DNA from: Methanobacteriota archaeon
GTDB taxonomy: Archaea > Thermoplasmatota > Thermoplasmata > Methanomassiliicoccales > Methanomethylophilaceae
Direction of reading: 5' to 3'
Assembly: GCA_023402275.1 (NCBI GenBank)
Contig: JAEXCH010000014.1
Coordinates: forward strand, 87,249 to 151,248
Length of the DNA: 64,000 bases
Shown: positions 17,633 to 27,290 of the stretch, in pieces
How positions within the stretch are numbered: position 1 is the first letter of the stretch
Layout of the letters: each line of letters begins with the position of its first letter
The notes under the pieces: model-generated
What the model saw: the letters and a program-made list of their open reading frames with translations, nothing else
Told to the model about the DNA's origin: nothing
Databases searched by the model: none
Translations under genes and position numbers: made by a program

Positions 17633-17717
17633 CGCGGAGAGGGAGATTCGAACTCCCGAGGTGAGTCACCACCGGTTTTCAAGACCGGCGCCGTGGGCCA
17701 GGCTTAGCTATCTCCGC
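17633..17717 (-). tRNA. tRNA-Ser (UGA anticodon)
   Basis: An 85-base class II tRNA on the minus strand. The acceptor arms GCGGAGA (17717-17711) and TCTCCGC (17640-17634) pair perfectly, followed by discriminator G at 17633, as expected for serine. The anticodon stem CCGGT/ACCGG holds a loop reading CUUGAAA, so the anticodon is UGA. A long variable arm precedes the T arm with its GTTCGAATC loop. CCA is not encoded. No intron is visible. Confidence 0.93.
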
Positions 17718-17793
17718 CTAAATCAGCAATAATATGTTCATATTTAATTCAACCGTTTATATGTTAAGATAAATTTCATATGATGACTTGCTT

Positions 17794-18168
17794 TTATGGA
17801 GATTGATCATTTTGAATATTAGATAGAAGCCTAGTAATTTCAGATTTAAGAACTGGATAATCTTCATCTAACATGTTCCATATCATATCTGATTGGACTT
17901 TGCCATAATTGTGTGCTATTAAGTCTCTAAATCTGCAGACGGACTTCCATTTAATGGCTTTGCTGTTTTCTGAGAGCCAAGTTTCTATTCTTTTCACATT
18001 CTCTCCTATTTGCATCAACAAGAATGTGCATGACATCTGGTATGCTACATCATCCATGAATATGTCTTCATCTTTGCCAAATCTATCTACAAGTTCATCT
18101 ATTGTATAGCAGTGATCCATTATGTTCTCAAGAACATCTTGAACCATTTGTTCCTCATCCATATACAA
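17794..18168 (-). CDS. hepT: HepT-type HEPN toxin (minimal nucleotidyltransferase partner)
   Basis: A 124-residue all-helical HEPN-domain protein of the DUF86/HepT group, an RNase toxin that its partner inactivates by AMPylation. The active motif R-x4-H-x-Y is present: R81, H86, Y88 in RFRDLIAHNYG. The start overlaps the 3' end of mntA by 14 bases, so both come from one transcript with the antitoxin first. Base composition is lower in GC than the neighbours, in keeping with horizontal gain. Confidence 0.88.
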   Translation of the reverse strand: MYMDEEQMVQDVLENIMDHCYTIDELVDRFGKDEDIFMDDVAYQMSCTFLLMQIGENVKRIETWLSENSKAIKWKSVCRFRDLIAHNYGKVQSDMIWNMLDEDYPVLKSEITRLLSNIQNDQSP

Positions 18169-18451
18169 CTACCTCATCAGAAGTCATGAATTTGTAGAAA
18201 TTATCATTTTTCAATGATTTTCTGTTTATTACATCTACTTTGGAATCCAATGCTTCTTCTAAATCATCTATGAAACTAAAAAATACAAGAATATTATCTA
18301 TTTCTCCGGGGTCTATGGAGAAGTCGTAGTCACTTTCTGCAGAGTTATCTCCTCTGGCCCTGGAACCAAATAAATATACTCGCTCCACACCATATTTTTT
18401 GGCAATAGGCGTAACTATCCTCGCAAGTTCCTCAATTGAATAGTCTGCCAT
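18155..18451 (-). CDS. mntA: MntA-type antitoxin nucleotidyltransferase
   Basis: A 98-residue minimal nucleotidyltransferase. The catalytic signature GSRARGDNSAESDYD is at residues 29-43, with the metal-binding aspartates D41 and D43. In characterised HepT/MntA pairs this enzyme adds AMP to a tyrosine near the HEPN active site and so neutralises the toxin. It lies upstream of hepT and overlaps it. The pair sits beside tRNA-Ser. Confidence 0.88.
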   Translation of the reverse strand: MADYSIEELARIVTPIAKKYGVERVYLFGSRARGDNSAESDYDFSIDPGEIDNILVFFSFIDDLEEALDSKVDVINRKSLKNDNFYKFMTSDEVVVYG

Positions 18452-18520
18452 ATATCTGACCTCGAGATAATACTGTTTTTGATTTATTTGATTCTTATGC
18501 TTTGATGAATAATATACTAC

Positions 18521-19465
18521 TTAACAATCAATCGACTGTTTCTCATTCGATATCGGCCATATCCTATCAACGAACTTCGGTATCGCTGCGAACCATATCA
18601 GTTCGATTATCAGTGATATCACGCAAGGTATCACCGCACCTGAAGCATCAGCCATCAGAATGAAACATAAGGTCGTTGCAAGACCAGAGTTCTTCCATAC
18701 GGCCATCGGTAGATACACCACGCCATCCTCTCTGTTCGTGCCCATCCTTCTCATCAGATACATCATGATGAAACCTACGCCGAATATCCTTACAATACAC
18801 GCCAGAGCGACGAACAATACCATCGTGGGTTCGCTTAGAACGTAATCCCTGTTCTGTCCCAACGATAATACGACCAACAAGAAGATCATCAGATTTACGA
18901 TTATGAGTTTCGTTATCCTGTTCACCCCGATCTTCCTGATCGGGAATGTCAGCAGGATCGGTATCGCAACGAACAAAAGAACATACTTGAATATCTCAAG
19001 AGGATCGACGGCCTCACCAATGAATATCAAAGTTATCAACGGAGTCAAGACCAATGCTATGAGATAGATCACCGCGGTAGACATCACACAGGCGGTGAGA
19101 TTTCCTCTGAAATAGAAGGTCATCGTCACAACTGAACCTGCACTGGGCACCGCTGCAAGCACCACCCATCCTTTCCAGATATCGGGGTGTTCGGCAATGA
19201 ACGGCAATCCTACCAACAATGTTGCTATCGTACATACCCCAAAACATGCAGCTATCGACAACAGTATCTGCTTCTTATTCTCAACGATCGACCTTGCATT
19301 GAACTTCAGATCGCTCATGGAGAATGACATCTGAATTATCAGAACGAATATCACGATTATCGAAGTGAACGATCCCAACGGACCGATCAACAATGCGAAT
19401 ATGACGCCAAGGATTATCCAGATCTTTGTGTCCGATAAATACTCCAGAAGCGCCATGTACTCCAC
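18521..19465 (-). CDS. BASS-type transporter (bile acid:Na+/arsenite-transporter superfamily)
   Basis: A 314-residue protein with about nine to ten hydrophobic helices. The pattern of a glycine/proline-containing crossover near residue 130 (AAVPSAGSVVTMTFYFRGN) and a second one with AVWKNSGLATTLCFI near 275 is that of the bile acid:sodium symporter/ACR3 superfamily. ACR3 cysteine motifs are absent, so arsenite export is not supported. Pantothenate, sulfur-compound or organic acid transport are possible. It is divergent from the flavin reductase gene. Confidence 0.75.
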   Translation of the reverse strand: MEYMALLEYLSDTKIWIILGVIFALLIGPLGSFTSIIVIFVLIIQMSFSMSDLKFNARSIVENKKQILLSIAACFGVCTIATLLVGLPFIAEHPDIWKGWVVLAAVPSAGSVVTMTFYFRGNLTACVMSTAVIYLIALVLTPLITLIFIGEAVDPLEIFKYVLLFVAIPILLTFPIRKIGVNRITKLIIVNLMIFLLVVLSLGQNRDYVLSEPTMVLFVALACIVRIFGVGFIMMYLMRRMGTNREDGVVYLPMAVWKNSGLATTLCFILMADASGAVIPCVISLIIELIWFAAIPKFVDRIWPISNEKQSIDC

Positions 19466-19574
19466 AACTCTGAGACCATATTTACGGATTACGACACTTT
19501 CAATGAGGTAACTGCTATCTCTTTATCTTACGACAATGATAACAAACTCATACCTTAATGAGAAGGCGTCCCAT

Positions 19575-20126
19575 ATGAAAAAGAAGATATTGATCCTGAA
19601 CGGAAGTCCCAGAAAGAATGGCAACACTGCAGCACTCATAGACAGATTCATCGACGGAGCACAGAAAGTTGGTCATGATATCACAAGATTCAACATACAA
19701 CAGATGAACATACACCCCTGTATAGGATGTTTGAAAGGTGGAAAGGACCCAAACAGTCCCTGTACACAGAAGGATGATATGGACAAGATATACAAAGCGT
19801 TCAAGGAATGCGACCTTGTTGTCCTTGCTTCTCCGATGTATTACTGGAGTTTCACCGCACAGTTGAAAGCTGTGCTTGATAGATTGTTCGCTGTTGCAGA
19901 GGAATTCAAAGCAATGCCTAAGAAGGACTGCATGATGATAATAGCGGCAGAGGACGACTCCGAGAGCAACAAGGCACCTCTGTTCTCATATTATGGCTTA
20001 CTGATGAATGCATTGAACTGGAATGATAAAGGCAGTCTGATAGCCGGAGGGGTATATGAGGTGGGAGATATAACGGGAAAACCCACTCTGGATGAGGCTT
20101 ACAGAATGGGAATAGAATACAAATGA
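19575..20126 (+). CDS. NADPH-dependent FMN reductase / iron-sulfur flavoprotein-like
   Basis: A flavodoxin-fold protein whose first strand and phosphate loop read ILNGSPRKNGNTAALI (near residues 6-21). A CIGC...C arrangement (residues 44-60) resembles the cluster-binding motif of archaeal iron-sulfur flavoproteins, and ASPMYYWSFTAQLKAVLDR near 86-104 contributes to the flavin site. The frame opens at 19536, but MKKKILILNG at 19575 is the normal N-terminus, giving 183 residues. Likely transfers electrons or reduces flavin; partner unknown. Confidence 0.82.
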   Translation: MKKKILILNGSPRKNGNTAALIDRFIDGAQKVGHDITRFNIQQMNIHPCIGCLKGGKDPNSPCTQKDDMDKIYKAFKECDLVVLASPMYYWSFTAQLKAVLDRLFAVAEEFKAMPKKDCMMIIAAEDDSESNKAPLFSYYGLLMNALNWNDKGSLIAGGVYEVGDITGKPTLDEAYRMGIEYK

Positions 20127-20140
20127 GGGTTTTGCCCTCA
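20124..20140. terminator. Bidirectional terminator hairpin
   Basis: TGAGGG (20124-20129) pairs with CCCTCA (20135-20140) across a five-base loop. It sits between two convergent genes, the reductase and the helicase, and overlaps the reductase stop codon. Confidence 0.55.
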
Positions 20141-20150
20141 CTCAATCTCT

Positions 20151-22205
20151 TTATCTCTTTGAGAAGAATTCTATAGCATCGGAAACAGGATCCTTGGAAA
20201 GGGTGGCTTCCACCTGCCTCTGATATTTAGATATCCTTGAATCCAATATCACGGCCATACCATAATCGGTCTCGTTCCTGATCATCCTTCCTACGGCTTG
20301 GCGTATCTTCCTTATGGCAGGTACCTCGCTGGTGTATTTCCATCCCATACCGGGACCATATCTTTGATCGAACATCTCGGACATGGCCTTCTGTTCAAGG
20401 GACGGGGGAGGGAACTGTATCCCCACGATAATAGTGAAACATAATTCCTCACCGGGGAAATCAATACCTTCCGCGACCGATCCCCCTATTACACTGAAGA
20501 ACACTCCGTTGTTCCCTCTTCTGAAAGCATCCAGTGACCTCATGGTCCTCTTCTGCTGACCGGATTCCTCCCAGAATAAGGGCTTATCGATATCTCTTTC
20601 TAGGAACGGACGCATGTTCTTCATCATCTTGTATGAAGGGAAGAACACCAATGTGTTACGATCTACTGCATTACACAATCTGGCGATCTTCTTCTCTATC
20701 CTTGTTATCATCGAAGGATCCCTTGACATATCCTCGTATCTTGTTGTGACATCGTCGACATAGAGGATCGATCTGTTCTCCTTGGGGAAGGGTGACGGAT
20801 ATGTCCTTGCCAGTGTTGTCTTCGGAAGTCCCATTATCTTATAATACTGTTCGAGAGGCTGGAGTGTTCCGGACATGTGGACAGCTCCTTTCAATTCTCT
20901 CATGAATTGAACTATGTCAGAAGGGTCGATGCATGCGGCATAAAGGTATTCACCGTCCTCTGATGTCTTGACCGATCTGATGTATCTGTCATTGTCAGAC
21001 ATCATCCAATCCCTCAATGCTATTCCCAGGGTGTATATCTCTGATAATGTGTAGTTGTCATTCTCTGCTAGGGAATCCATACGGTTCTCCCCGACCCTTA
21101 TCATATCCTCTATAAGAACATTCAACTGATTCCTTTGGATGTTGAATCTCTTCATGATCATTTTCTCAATTGCATCCTTCCCTAGACGGAATTCCGTCTT
21201 TCCGAAAGGTATGTGGTCAGTGGCAATTTGCCTAACTGCACTCTTGAGGTATCTGATGACATCCTCCACTCTTACTCCATCGAACAATTCGCCCGTCTTG
21301 GTTGCAGTACATTCATCGATGGCAGCATCGATCATCTTGGATGTTATGGAGAAACTCTCCTGATCCCTTGCCGCATCTATGAGATTGTGGGCTTCATCCA
21401 CTATCAGAAGAAGTGGGACATCCTCACCTCCGAGATTGGCAATGAAATTGGATCTTATGTCCTCGGATAGTATGTGAACATACGGAGCAACGACGATATC
21501 CATATCCTTCATGAGGATCTTCTTCATCTCATACGGACACACTCCGAGTTTTTCGCAGTAATTGTCGAGTTCGGCCGATGTTGGGAATTCCCTAAGACAG
21601 TAATCTATGACGTTGTTCACTTCCGCCCTAGTCCTATCAAAGAATCTGCATCCTCCAGCGGATCCTTTCAGACTCTTGCTCTTGCGTTCCTCGCACATCA
21701 ATGAAAGGACATTCGGAGGAAGTGCGTCAAGATCCTCATTGATCAACAAAGGGCATGACTTGTTCCTTCCTGTGATGGTTATCCCGGATACCGGTTTGAT
21801 GGTGGATATCGCTTTCAGTTCCTTCATCACCTGATCGCTTTGGGATATCGTTCTTGTGAGGTAGACGATCTTCTTTCCATTCTTCCTTGCATGTTCAAGG
21901 CCTGCTGCAAGGGACACAATGGTCTTTCCGGTACCTGTTCCCGACTCGATGACGATGTGCCTCCCTTCGTCCAATGCGTTGCGTATGTCGGTGATTATCT
22001 CGATCTGCATCTCCCTCGGTTCATATGGAAGGAACGGTGCACTTGGATTCTCCTTATCGATGAGTTTTTTGTTATTCTCTTCTGCCTTGACAAATTGATA
22101 TAGACTGTTCTCTGCAGGTCTCTCTGCGTTCCTTCCGCAGGAGCCGCATCTCTTCTGGTTCGGAAGTATCATCGAACCGCAATTGGAACAGAAAACGTTG
22201 TCCAT
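20151..22205 (-). CDS. XPD/DinG-like superfamily 2 DNA helicase with N-terminal zinc ribbon
   Basis: A 684-residue Rad3/XPD-type 5'-3' DNA helicase. A zinc ribbon (CSNCG...CGSCG) opens the protein at residues 6-24. Walker A SGTGTGKT is at 88-95, the DEAH box reads IVDEAHNLI near 270, and motif VI is QAVGRMIRNETDYG near 645. Between motifs Ia and II lie cysteines in the XPD order (CPLL..., C in MCEERK, GGCRFF, and GVCPYE), consistent with the 4Fe-4S cluster of this family. Probably acts in repair or replication restart. The zinc ribbon is not part of standard XPD. Confidence 0.88.
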   Translation of the reverse strand: MDNVFCSNCGSMILPNQKRCGSCGRNAERPAENSLYQFVKAEENNKKLIDKENPSAPFLPYEPREMQIEIITDIRNALDEGRHIVIESGTGTGKTIVSLAAGLEHARKNGKKIVYLTRTISQSDQVMKELKAISTIKPVSGITITGRNKSCPLLINEDLDALPPNVLSLMCEERKSKSLKGSAGGCRFFDRTRAEVNNVIDYCLREFPTSAELDNYCEKLGVCPYEMKKILMKDMDIVVAPYVHILSEDIRSNFIANLGGEDVPLLLIVDEAHNLIDAARDQESFSITSKMIDAAIDECTATKTGELFDGVRVEDVIRYLKSAVRQIATDHIPFGKTEFRLGKDAIEKMIMKRFNIQRNQLNVLIEDMIRVGENRMDSLAENDNYTLSEIYTLGIALRDWMMSDNDRYIRSVKTSEDGEYLYAACIDPSDIVQFMRELKGAVHMSGTLQPLEQYYKIMGLPKTTLARTYPSPFPKENRSILYVDDVTTRYEDMSRDPSMITRIEKKIARLCNAVDRNTLVFFPSYKMMKNMRPFLERDIDKPLFWEESGQQKRTMRSLDAFRRGNNGVFFSVIGGSVAEGIDFPGEELCFTIIVGIQFPPPSLEQKAMSEMFDQRYGPGMGWKYTSEVPAIRKIRQAVGRMIRNETDYGMAVILDSRISKYQRQVEATLSKDPVSDAIEFFSKR

Positions 22206-22260
22206 AGCTGTCGTAATAATGGTACCTATTATAACCTTACTTCAGAGGTTATCGAAAGTG

Positions 22261-23175
22261 TCAACTTCCACGGTCCACATATTCCCTGATGTATTCCTCT
22301 GCGCCATCCATATTGAGGACTACTTCCCTCATAAGATGCTCCTCAGCTTCCTTTACCTTGTTAAGTGTAAGATATGCATTCGCAACATCCTGATGGAGTC
22401 TTATAAGGACCTGGATATCATCCAGTTTATTCATGGCCATCATCTCCTCGAGGATGGATATAGCTGCTTTCCTATCAGCGAAATACTGATCCAAGAGTCC
22501 TTTCTCCTGCTCTATATCCCCCCTTGATACGAACGGGAAGGCCAAGGACATCATGTCCTCCAGTTTTCCACCATTCATCAGTTCCCATCCCACATCTATC
22601 GAGTCCGAGTAGTGCTCCATAGCCTGTTCATCCATTCCAAGGTCTGTCATGGCCTGACCGCTGATGTTGAGCATCTCAACATATCTGTTCCTTGACCAAT
22701 CGTCATCGCGTCCGACCAAGAGAACATACAGTTTGTCAATGAATGATGCTGTCTCGTCCGGATATCCTGCATCGAGAAGGTCCTCGCAGCAGTCCAGACA
22801 GGTCCTTATGATCTTCCTTCTGTCATAATACTTGGAATCCTCGTTGATTTCAGAAAGACGTGTTGATGCGACAGAATAATCCTCCACCATCTGTTCGGAA
22901 TTGTCCATGCTGTGCAGCTCCCCTCTTGAGAGATAAGCCCGTACATAACTTCCGGCATCAATCCCAATGTCTTTAGATTCCATACTCTGTATTATGTCGA
23001 TGGCATCGTCAAAATCCGACATTGCTGAGGTGTAATATTCCATCATCGACAGAACGCTGCCGCGATTGATGAGGGCATCGAGAAGGTCCTCATCGGAACC
23101 ATCCTCCTCCAGCTGATTTATCCTGTTGTTGCAATCCTTTAATGCAGCCTCTAGGTGTTCATCGAATGACGGCAT
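22261..23175 (-). CDS. TPR-like helical repeat protein
   Basis: A 304-residue acidic, all-helical protein. The spacing of the helices, with segments such as YYTSAMSDFDDAIDII (residues 47-62) and QAMEHYSDSIDVG (near 190), is that of tetratricopeptide repeats, which serve as protein-binding scaffolds. No signal peptide or enzyme motif is seen. It lies between the helicase and the GLUG surface protein on the same strand, with no sign of coupling to either. I cannot name a partner. Confidence 0.6.
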   Translation of the reverse strand: MPSFDEHLEAALKDCNNRINQLEEDGSDEDLLDALINRGSVLSMMEYYTSAMSDFDDAIDIIQSMESKDIGIDAGSYVRAYLSRGELHSMDNSEQMVEDYSVASTRLSEINEDSKYYDRRKIIRTCLDCCEDLLDAGYPDETASFIDKLYVLLVGRDDDWSRNRYVEMLNISGQAMTDLGMDEQAMEHYSDSIDVGWELMNGGKLEDMMSLAFPFVSRGDIEQEKGLLDQYFADRKAAISILEEMMAMNKLDDIQVLIRLHQDVANAYLTLNKVKEAEEHLMREVVLNMDGAEEYIREYVDRGS

Positions 23176-23242
23176 ATTCCCTCATATGTCATTTCTTGAT
23201 TTAAAATTGAGCAAAGAACAATAAATAAAGGAAAATTGGAAA

Positions 23243-23260
23243 GAGCGGTATATCCCGCTC
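23243..23260 (-). terminator. Terminator of the GLUG surface protein gene
   Basis: GAGCGG (23243-23248) pairs with CCGCTC (23255-23260) with a six-base loop. On the minus strand a pyrimidine-rich run follows. It begins seven bases beyond the stop codon of the surface protein. Confidence 0.6.
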
Positions 23261-23266
23261 GTTTGA

Positions 23267-25756
23267 TCACTCCTCTTCTTCTTCATCCTTCTTTCTTCTC
23301 TTCCAGAATATTATGAAGAATATGAACGCAGCAAGTAGGATTATTATCAATATCCAAAGAAGACAGCAACCGTCCCCTATGGATTTCCCCCACCCTCCGC
23401 TTCCCGAATCATCGAAGAATGCGACCAGCGTCATATCAGAGTTGACAACGATATTCCTGTATGGATTCGTGCTTCCGTCTGACCATCCTTTGAAGGTGTA
23501 TCCTTCCTTGGCGGTCGCATACACTGAAACAACAGAGCCCGCAGAGTAGTATCCTGAACCATATGCATAACCTCCTCCGTCGGATACCACGTTCAGATAG
23601 AAGACCGCACCAGAGACCTTGGAGAAATCTACCCTGATGGTCTGATTCGATGTCACATTATTGAATGTGTAGCTTCCTGATCCAGCTGCATACGGATCGT
23701 TCCTACCGTTTATCTTAACGGAGTCTATGACATACCCATTGTTTGCGGTGAAAGTGATGGACACACTGTTCCCCCTTTCCACCTTGATATATCCGCTGGG
23801 ACTTGTGCTTCCTCCTGATGAGGAATCCACCTTTATCGAATAGTATGTGGTTCCAAAGTAAGGAAGACCTTTGTTGATCTGTAAGGAATGATCTATCCCC
23901 CATATCGTATCGAAGTCCCAATCTGTAAGCTTGGATTCTGTTCTAAGGTCAGATGAAGAGATCGGTCCGGAGTTCTTCAAAGCATTTATTATTGCAGATG
24001 CTATGCTTTTGCCTACTAATGAATCGGCAGTTCCCAGAAGATAGTATGAACTTATTATGTCAATGGTCGTGCTGGCTGCCGATCCTGTTATATTCCCTAT
24101 TATTCCGGCGATGCTTGTATCAGAACCGGATGCCGAAAGACTGCCTGCAGTGTAACAGTTCTCAACTGTCACTGTACGATTATTAGATGAAGTATATTCA
24201 CCTATCAATCCGGATGCATATGAGGCTTTGGAGGTGTCTGTTGTATCTGCAGATATATCCCCTACGTTGTAACAATTGGATATCGTTGAGGTTGTACTGA
24301 TCCTTCCTATTATTCCGGCAGAATATACATTGGAGGAGTTTGATGTCTGCGTTATATCTCCTTCATTATAACACATCATTATCGTGGCCGCGGCCGCGGT
24401 ATGAGCAACTATTCCTGCAGAATAAGTGTTGATGTTCCTCGGCGTTACACCATTGTATACGCTGTTCTGGGTTATAGTTCCTGAATTCGAACTGTTGCGG
24501 ATATCGACACCGCCTGCATTCGTCCTACCGACTATTCCTGCTGTATAGACCACATACCCGTTGGTCTCGGACCTTACATCAGCATCAATATCCCCTGTGT
24601 TATGACAATTTGACAATGTGGCCTTCTGTGAAGAAAATGCCAGTATCCCGGCAACATGCATGTTGGTGGTAACGGACGAGGATATATCTCCCCTGCCCGA
24701 TATATCACCTGTATTGTTACAATTTGTGATGTCGGCTGTACCCTGTACATAAGAAACGATACCGCCCGCATAGGAACTATTGGATTCGACAGCATCTGAT
24801 TTTACATCTCCGCGATTATCACATCCTGTTATGGTCAGATTTCCGTTGGAGTATGCAATTATGCCTCCTGCATATGCACGTGTTGTCGGCTTGGATGAGA
24901 TACCGAGGAGGGTGCTTGATTCCGCTACAACATTACTGTCGTTGACAGAGTCCATGATGTTCATTCCTTCAGAATATGCGACTATTCCGCCGGAGTATGC
25001 AGTTTTGGCAACTGCTTTCACAGTATCATCGTACTGTGTGTTGCAGGATGAAACGGAACTATTCTTGGCATAACCTATGATACCTCCTGAGAATGATTCC
25101 ATTGTCGAAGGAAGAACCCCGTTTATAGGACAGTCTGCATAAACATCGGTGTGGATACTCTTCAGGTCATTGAAATCCGCACCTTCCGCATAACCCACCA
25201 TTCCTCCTGAATATGATTTTACATTGTTTGTTATTGTGGTCACGGACGATCTTACTTCTGAATCATGTATCTCACAGAGTTCCAGAGCACCGTCTATCAT
25301 GTGCGCTATCAATCCTCCTGCATATGATGTGGTGGTCGATGATGACGATATCTTTGCATTCTGGAGTATGACGTTCTTTATCTTGGCCCCGTCAGTGTAT
25401 CCGAACATACCGGCATAAGCAGTTGGGACAACCCCGCCGGCATCCATCTCCAGGTTGATGATCGCAAATCCATTGCCGTCATATTCTCCTTTGAATGACG
25501 TTGTATCATTCCCTATTGGATTAACCGCGATACCGGACATGTTCAGTTCGACCGTCTGCCTATATTTCTTATCGGCCGCCCAGTCATCACCGGAGGTGAG
25601 ATCATTGTTCATCAGATCCACCATGTCCTGTACTGATGATATTTCGATAAAACCGTCATCTGCATCTGTTCCATTATCATCCGACAACAGCATGCCGGAT
25701 GTTGCCAATGTAAGAACCAGCACTAATGAAGCGGTTATAATTAGCTTATTTTTCAA
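23267..25756 (-). CDS. Secreted, membrane-anchored GLUG-repeat surface protein
   Basis: An 829-residue adhesin-like protein. A signal peptide covers residues 1-25. From about 35 to 640 there are some fourteen irregular GLUG-type units of about 40 residues that repeat AGGI-Y-N-A-I-NC-N-GDI patterns. From about 650 to 780 two InlB B-repeat-like domains follow (VDSSSGGSTSPSG and YTFKGWSDGS-type motifs). The C-terminus has one helix (about 795-815) and a KRRKKD plus polyglutamate tail, so it is held in the membrane by its end. Such proteins probably mediate contact with the host or other cells. The start has no strong ribosome site. Confidence 0.85.
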   Translation of the reverse strand: MKNKLIITASLVLVLTLATSGMLLSDDNGTDADDGFIEISSVQDMVDLMNNDLTSGDDWAADKKYRQTVELNMSGIAVNPIGNDTTSFKGEYDGNGFAIINLEMDAGGVVPTAYAGMFGYTDGAKIKNVILQNAKISSSSTTTSYAGGLIAHMIDGALELCEIHDSEVRSSVTTITNNVKSYSGGMVGYAEGADFNDLKSIHTDVYADCPINGVLPSTMESFSGGIIGYAKNSSVSSCNTQYDDTVKAVAKTAYSGGIVAYSEGMNIMDSVNDSNVVAESSTLLGISSKPTTRAYAGGIIAYSNGNLTITGCDNRGDVKSDAVESNSSYAGGIVSYVQGTADITNCNNTGDISGRGDISSSVTTNMHVAGILAFSSQKATLSNCHNTGDIDADVRSETNGYVVYTAGIVGRTNAGGVDIRNSSNSGTITQNSVYNGVTPRNINTYSAGIVAHTAAAATIMMCYNEGDITQTSNSSNVYSAGIIGRISTTSTISNCYNVGDISADTTDTSKASYASGLIGEYTSSNNRTVTVENCYTAGSLSASGSDTSIAGIIGNITGSAASTTIDIISSYYLLGTADSLVGKSIASAIINALKNSGPISSSDLRTESKLTDWDFDTIWGIDHSLQINKGLPYFGTTYYSIKVDSSSGGSTSPSGYIKVERGNSVSITFTANNGYVIDSVKINGRNDPYAAGSGSYTFNNVTSNQTIRVDFSKVSGAVFYLNVVSDGGGYAYGSGYYSAGSVVSVYATAKEGYTFKGWSDGSTNPYRNIVVNSDMTLVAFFDDSGSGGWGKSIGDGCCLLWILIIILLAAFIFFIIFWKRRKKDEEEEE

Positions 25757-25880
25757 TATATATTTCCCCCATATGCAAGCTTATCATTCACCAGACTATA
25801 GCTGGACGATGCGGCTATCTCCTATGTATAATATATATCTCTCGCAGACCTATGTTATTACAGTAAGAGGATCATATATC

Positions 25881-26783
25881 TTATATGTCCGGATATGAAA
25901 CCGCAGAACTGCCTATCCTATCAAGGAGTTCCTGATAGAATGATTGTGTTTCCTCTGCGGATCCTCTGTTGAACACAAGAACCTTGCCCGAAATAGGTTC
26001 GACCACAATGCAGTACTTCACATTGTTGTATACTGCCAAGGTATAATCACCGAACTCGCTGTTGTTGAAGTTACCGCTTGATACACTGGTACCTCCGAAT
26101 CCTCCAATGCGGGAACCGTAGTTCATATCCTCCCTTATCTCAACACTTACGATATCATCGTAATATACGGACCTGTTGACCATTGGTGCATCCACATGCA
26201 ATATCTCATCATCCAATGATGCAGACACATTCCCTGAACCTATGAAAGCGAACACTGCGATCAATATTATCGCAGTCACACCCACACCGACCCCGACATA
26301 GATGTATTGTTTCCTTCTCTCCTGTTCTGTAGGTTTTCCTGGTCTTTTCGTCGGGTCCTTCAAATATTTATCCTTCCTCAGAGAAAGGATGCCCGCGATC
26401 AACACTACAATTATCAAAGCTATGGTGACCCCAAGTACGATGCCTCCTCTCGGAACATAGAATATCAAACAGAAACCTATCAGGCACACTATCGCTACCG
26501 CGAACACCATCCTCCCGACCGCCTTGGAAAGTTTCTCTGCGTCGTAGAATTCCTGTTGTGACTTTGCCATTGTGTTGTAGCCTGCTATCATCCACTGGGC
26601 TTTACCGGTTATCCACATGAATGCCCCCATTGCCGCTAACGGGAGTAGGATGAACATCATAAGAAGAACAAATAAGACCTTCGAGGATAACTCATCCATT
26701 GCCAGACTGACAAAGAGGACCGCCAACGGTATAGCTATCGAGACCAAAAGCAATGCTGTCAGCAGTTTTCTGTCAGTTTCCAT
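25881..26783 (-). CDS. DUF3784-like membrane protein with PH-like C-terminal domain
   Basis: A 300-residue protein. Two helices (about 10-30 and 37-57) precede the DUF3784 signature, WMIAGYNTMAKSQQEFYDAEKLSKAVG (68-94). Two more helices (about 97-113 and 117-135) and a fifth after a polar linker (167-186) follow. The last 110 residues form a soluble domain ending in VVEPISGKVLVFNRGSAEE, which resembles bacterial PH-like domains. It is the largest of the paralogous run on this strand. Function unknown. Confidence 0.65.
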   Translation of the reverse strand: METDRKLLTALLLVSIAIPLAVLFVSLAMDELSSKVLFVLLMMFILLPLAAMGAFMWITGKAQWMIAGYNTMAKSQQEFYDAEKLSKAVGRMVFAVAIVCLIGFCLIFYVPRGGIVLGVTIALIIVVLIAGILSLRKDKYLKDPTKRPGKPTEQERRKQYIYVGVGVGVTAIILIAVFAFIGSGNVSASLDDEILHVDAPMVNRSVYYDDIVSVEIREDMNYGSRIGGFGGTSVSSGNFNNSEFGDYTLAVYNNVKYCIVVEPISGKVLVFNRGSAEETQSFYQELLDRIGSSAVSYPDI

Positions 26784-26825
26784 GTATTGCAGTATGCAAA
26801 GCGGAATTATTACCTTATCTATACC

Positions 26826-27290
26826 TCAGCATACTGCTTTGTATTCATCTTTGAGATATCTGCTATTCCTGCAGGATATGAAGAATGCCGCGGAAACAAC
26901 GACCGCGATGATGAACATCGATACCACAGCACCAAAGATGTCTGTGATATAATATATGAATGAACCTGCAATTATGAGTACACCGGATACGATCATCACG
27001 GTACCCATCTCCTTCAGCATCCTGTCGGTGTCATACATATGGTGATTCTGTTTTCTTATGAAGAAATTCAATATCACATTGAAATCGAATGCTTCCCTGC
27101 CCGTCATTTGGTATGCCCCTATTGCCAACAATCCGATCCCCAGCATCATGTATACCAAAGAGAAATACTGACCAAGGGATATCATCTCCGCAAGGAATAG
27201 TGCATATATGGAAATGAACGCTATCATCAGCGCTATCATATATCTCGTGGCGAATTTGCTGATCTGCATCATCTCTTGACAGCTCCACAT
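26826..27290 (-). CDS. DUF3784-like small membrane protein
   Basis: A 154-residue protein with four helices (about 15-35, 37-57, 91-110 and 113-135). The loop between helices 2 and 3 has DFNVIL..HHMYDTDRMLKEMG, the degenerate DUF3784 pattern. The C-terminus reads CRNSRYLKDEYKAVC, like the SRYLLDPDN and SRYPLDPDK tails of the neighbours. A start at the second or third methionine (near 27269) is possible. Confidence 0.55.
   Translation of the reverse strand: MWSCQEMMQISKFATRYMIALMIAFISIYALFLAEMISLGQYFSLVYMMLGIGLLAIGAYQMTGREAFDFNVILNFFIRKQNHHMYDTDRMLKEMGTVMIVSGVLIIAGSFIYYITDIFGAVVSMFIIAVVVSAAFFISCRNSRYLKDEYKAVC

Noticed and set aside
17633..17717. tRNA-Ser as an island attachment site
   Set aside because: I found no repeated 3' tRNA end in the flanks by eye.
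18521..19465. ACR3 arsenite exporter
   Set aside because: The conserved ACR3 cysteine context is absent and no arsenic genes are adjacent; only the superfamily is supported.
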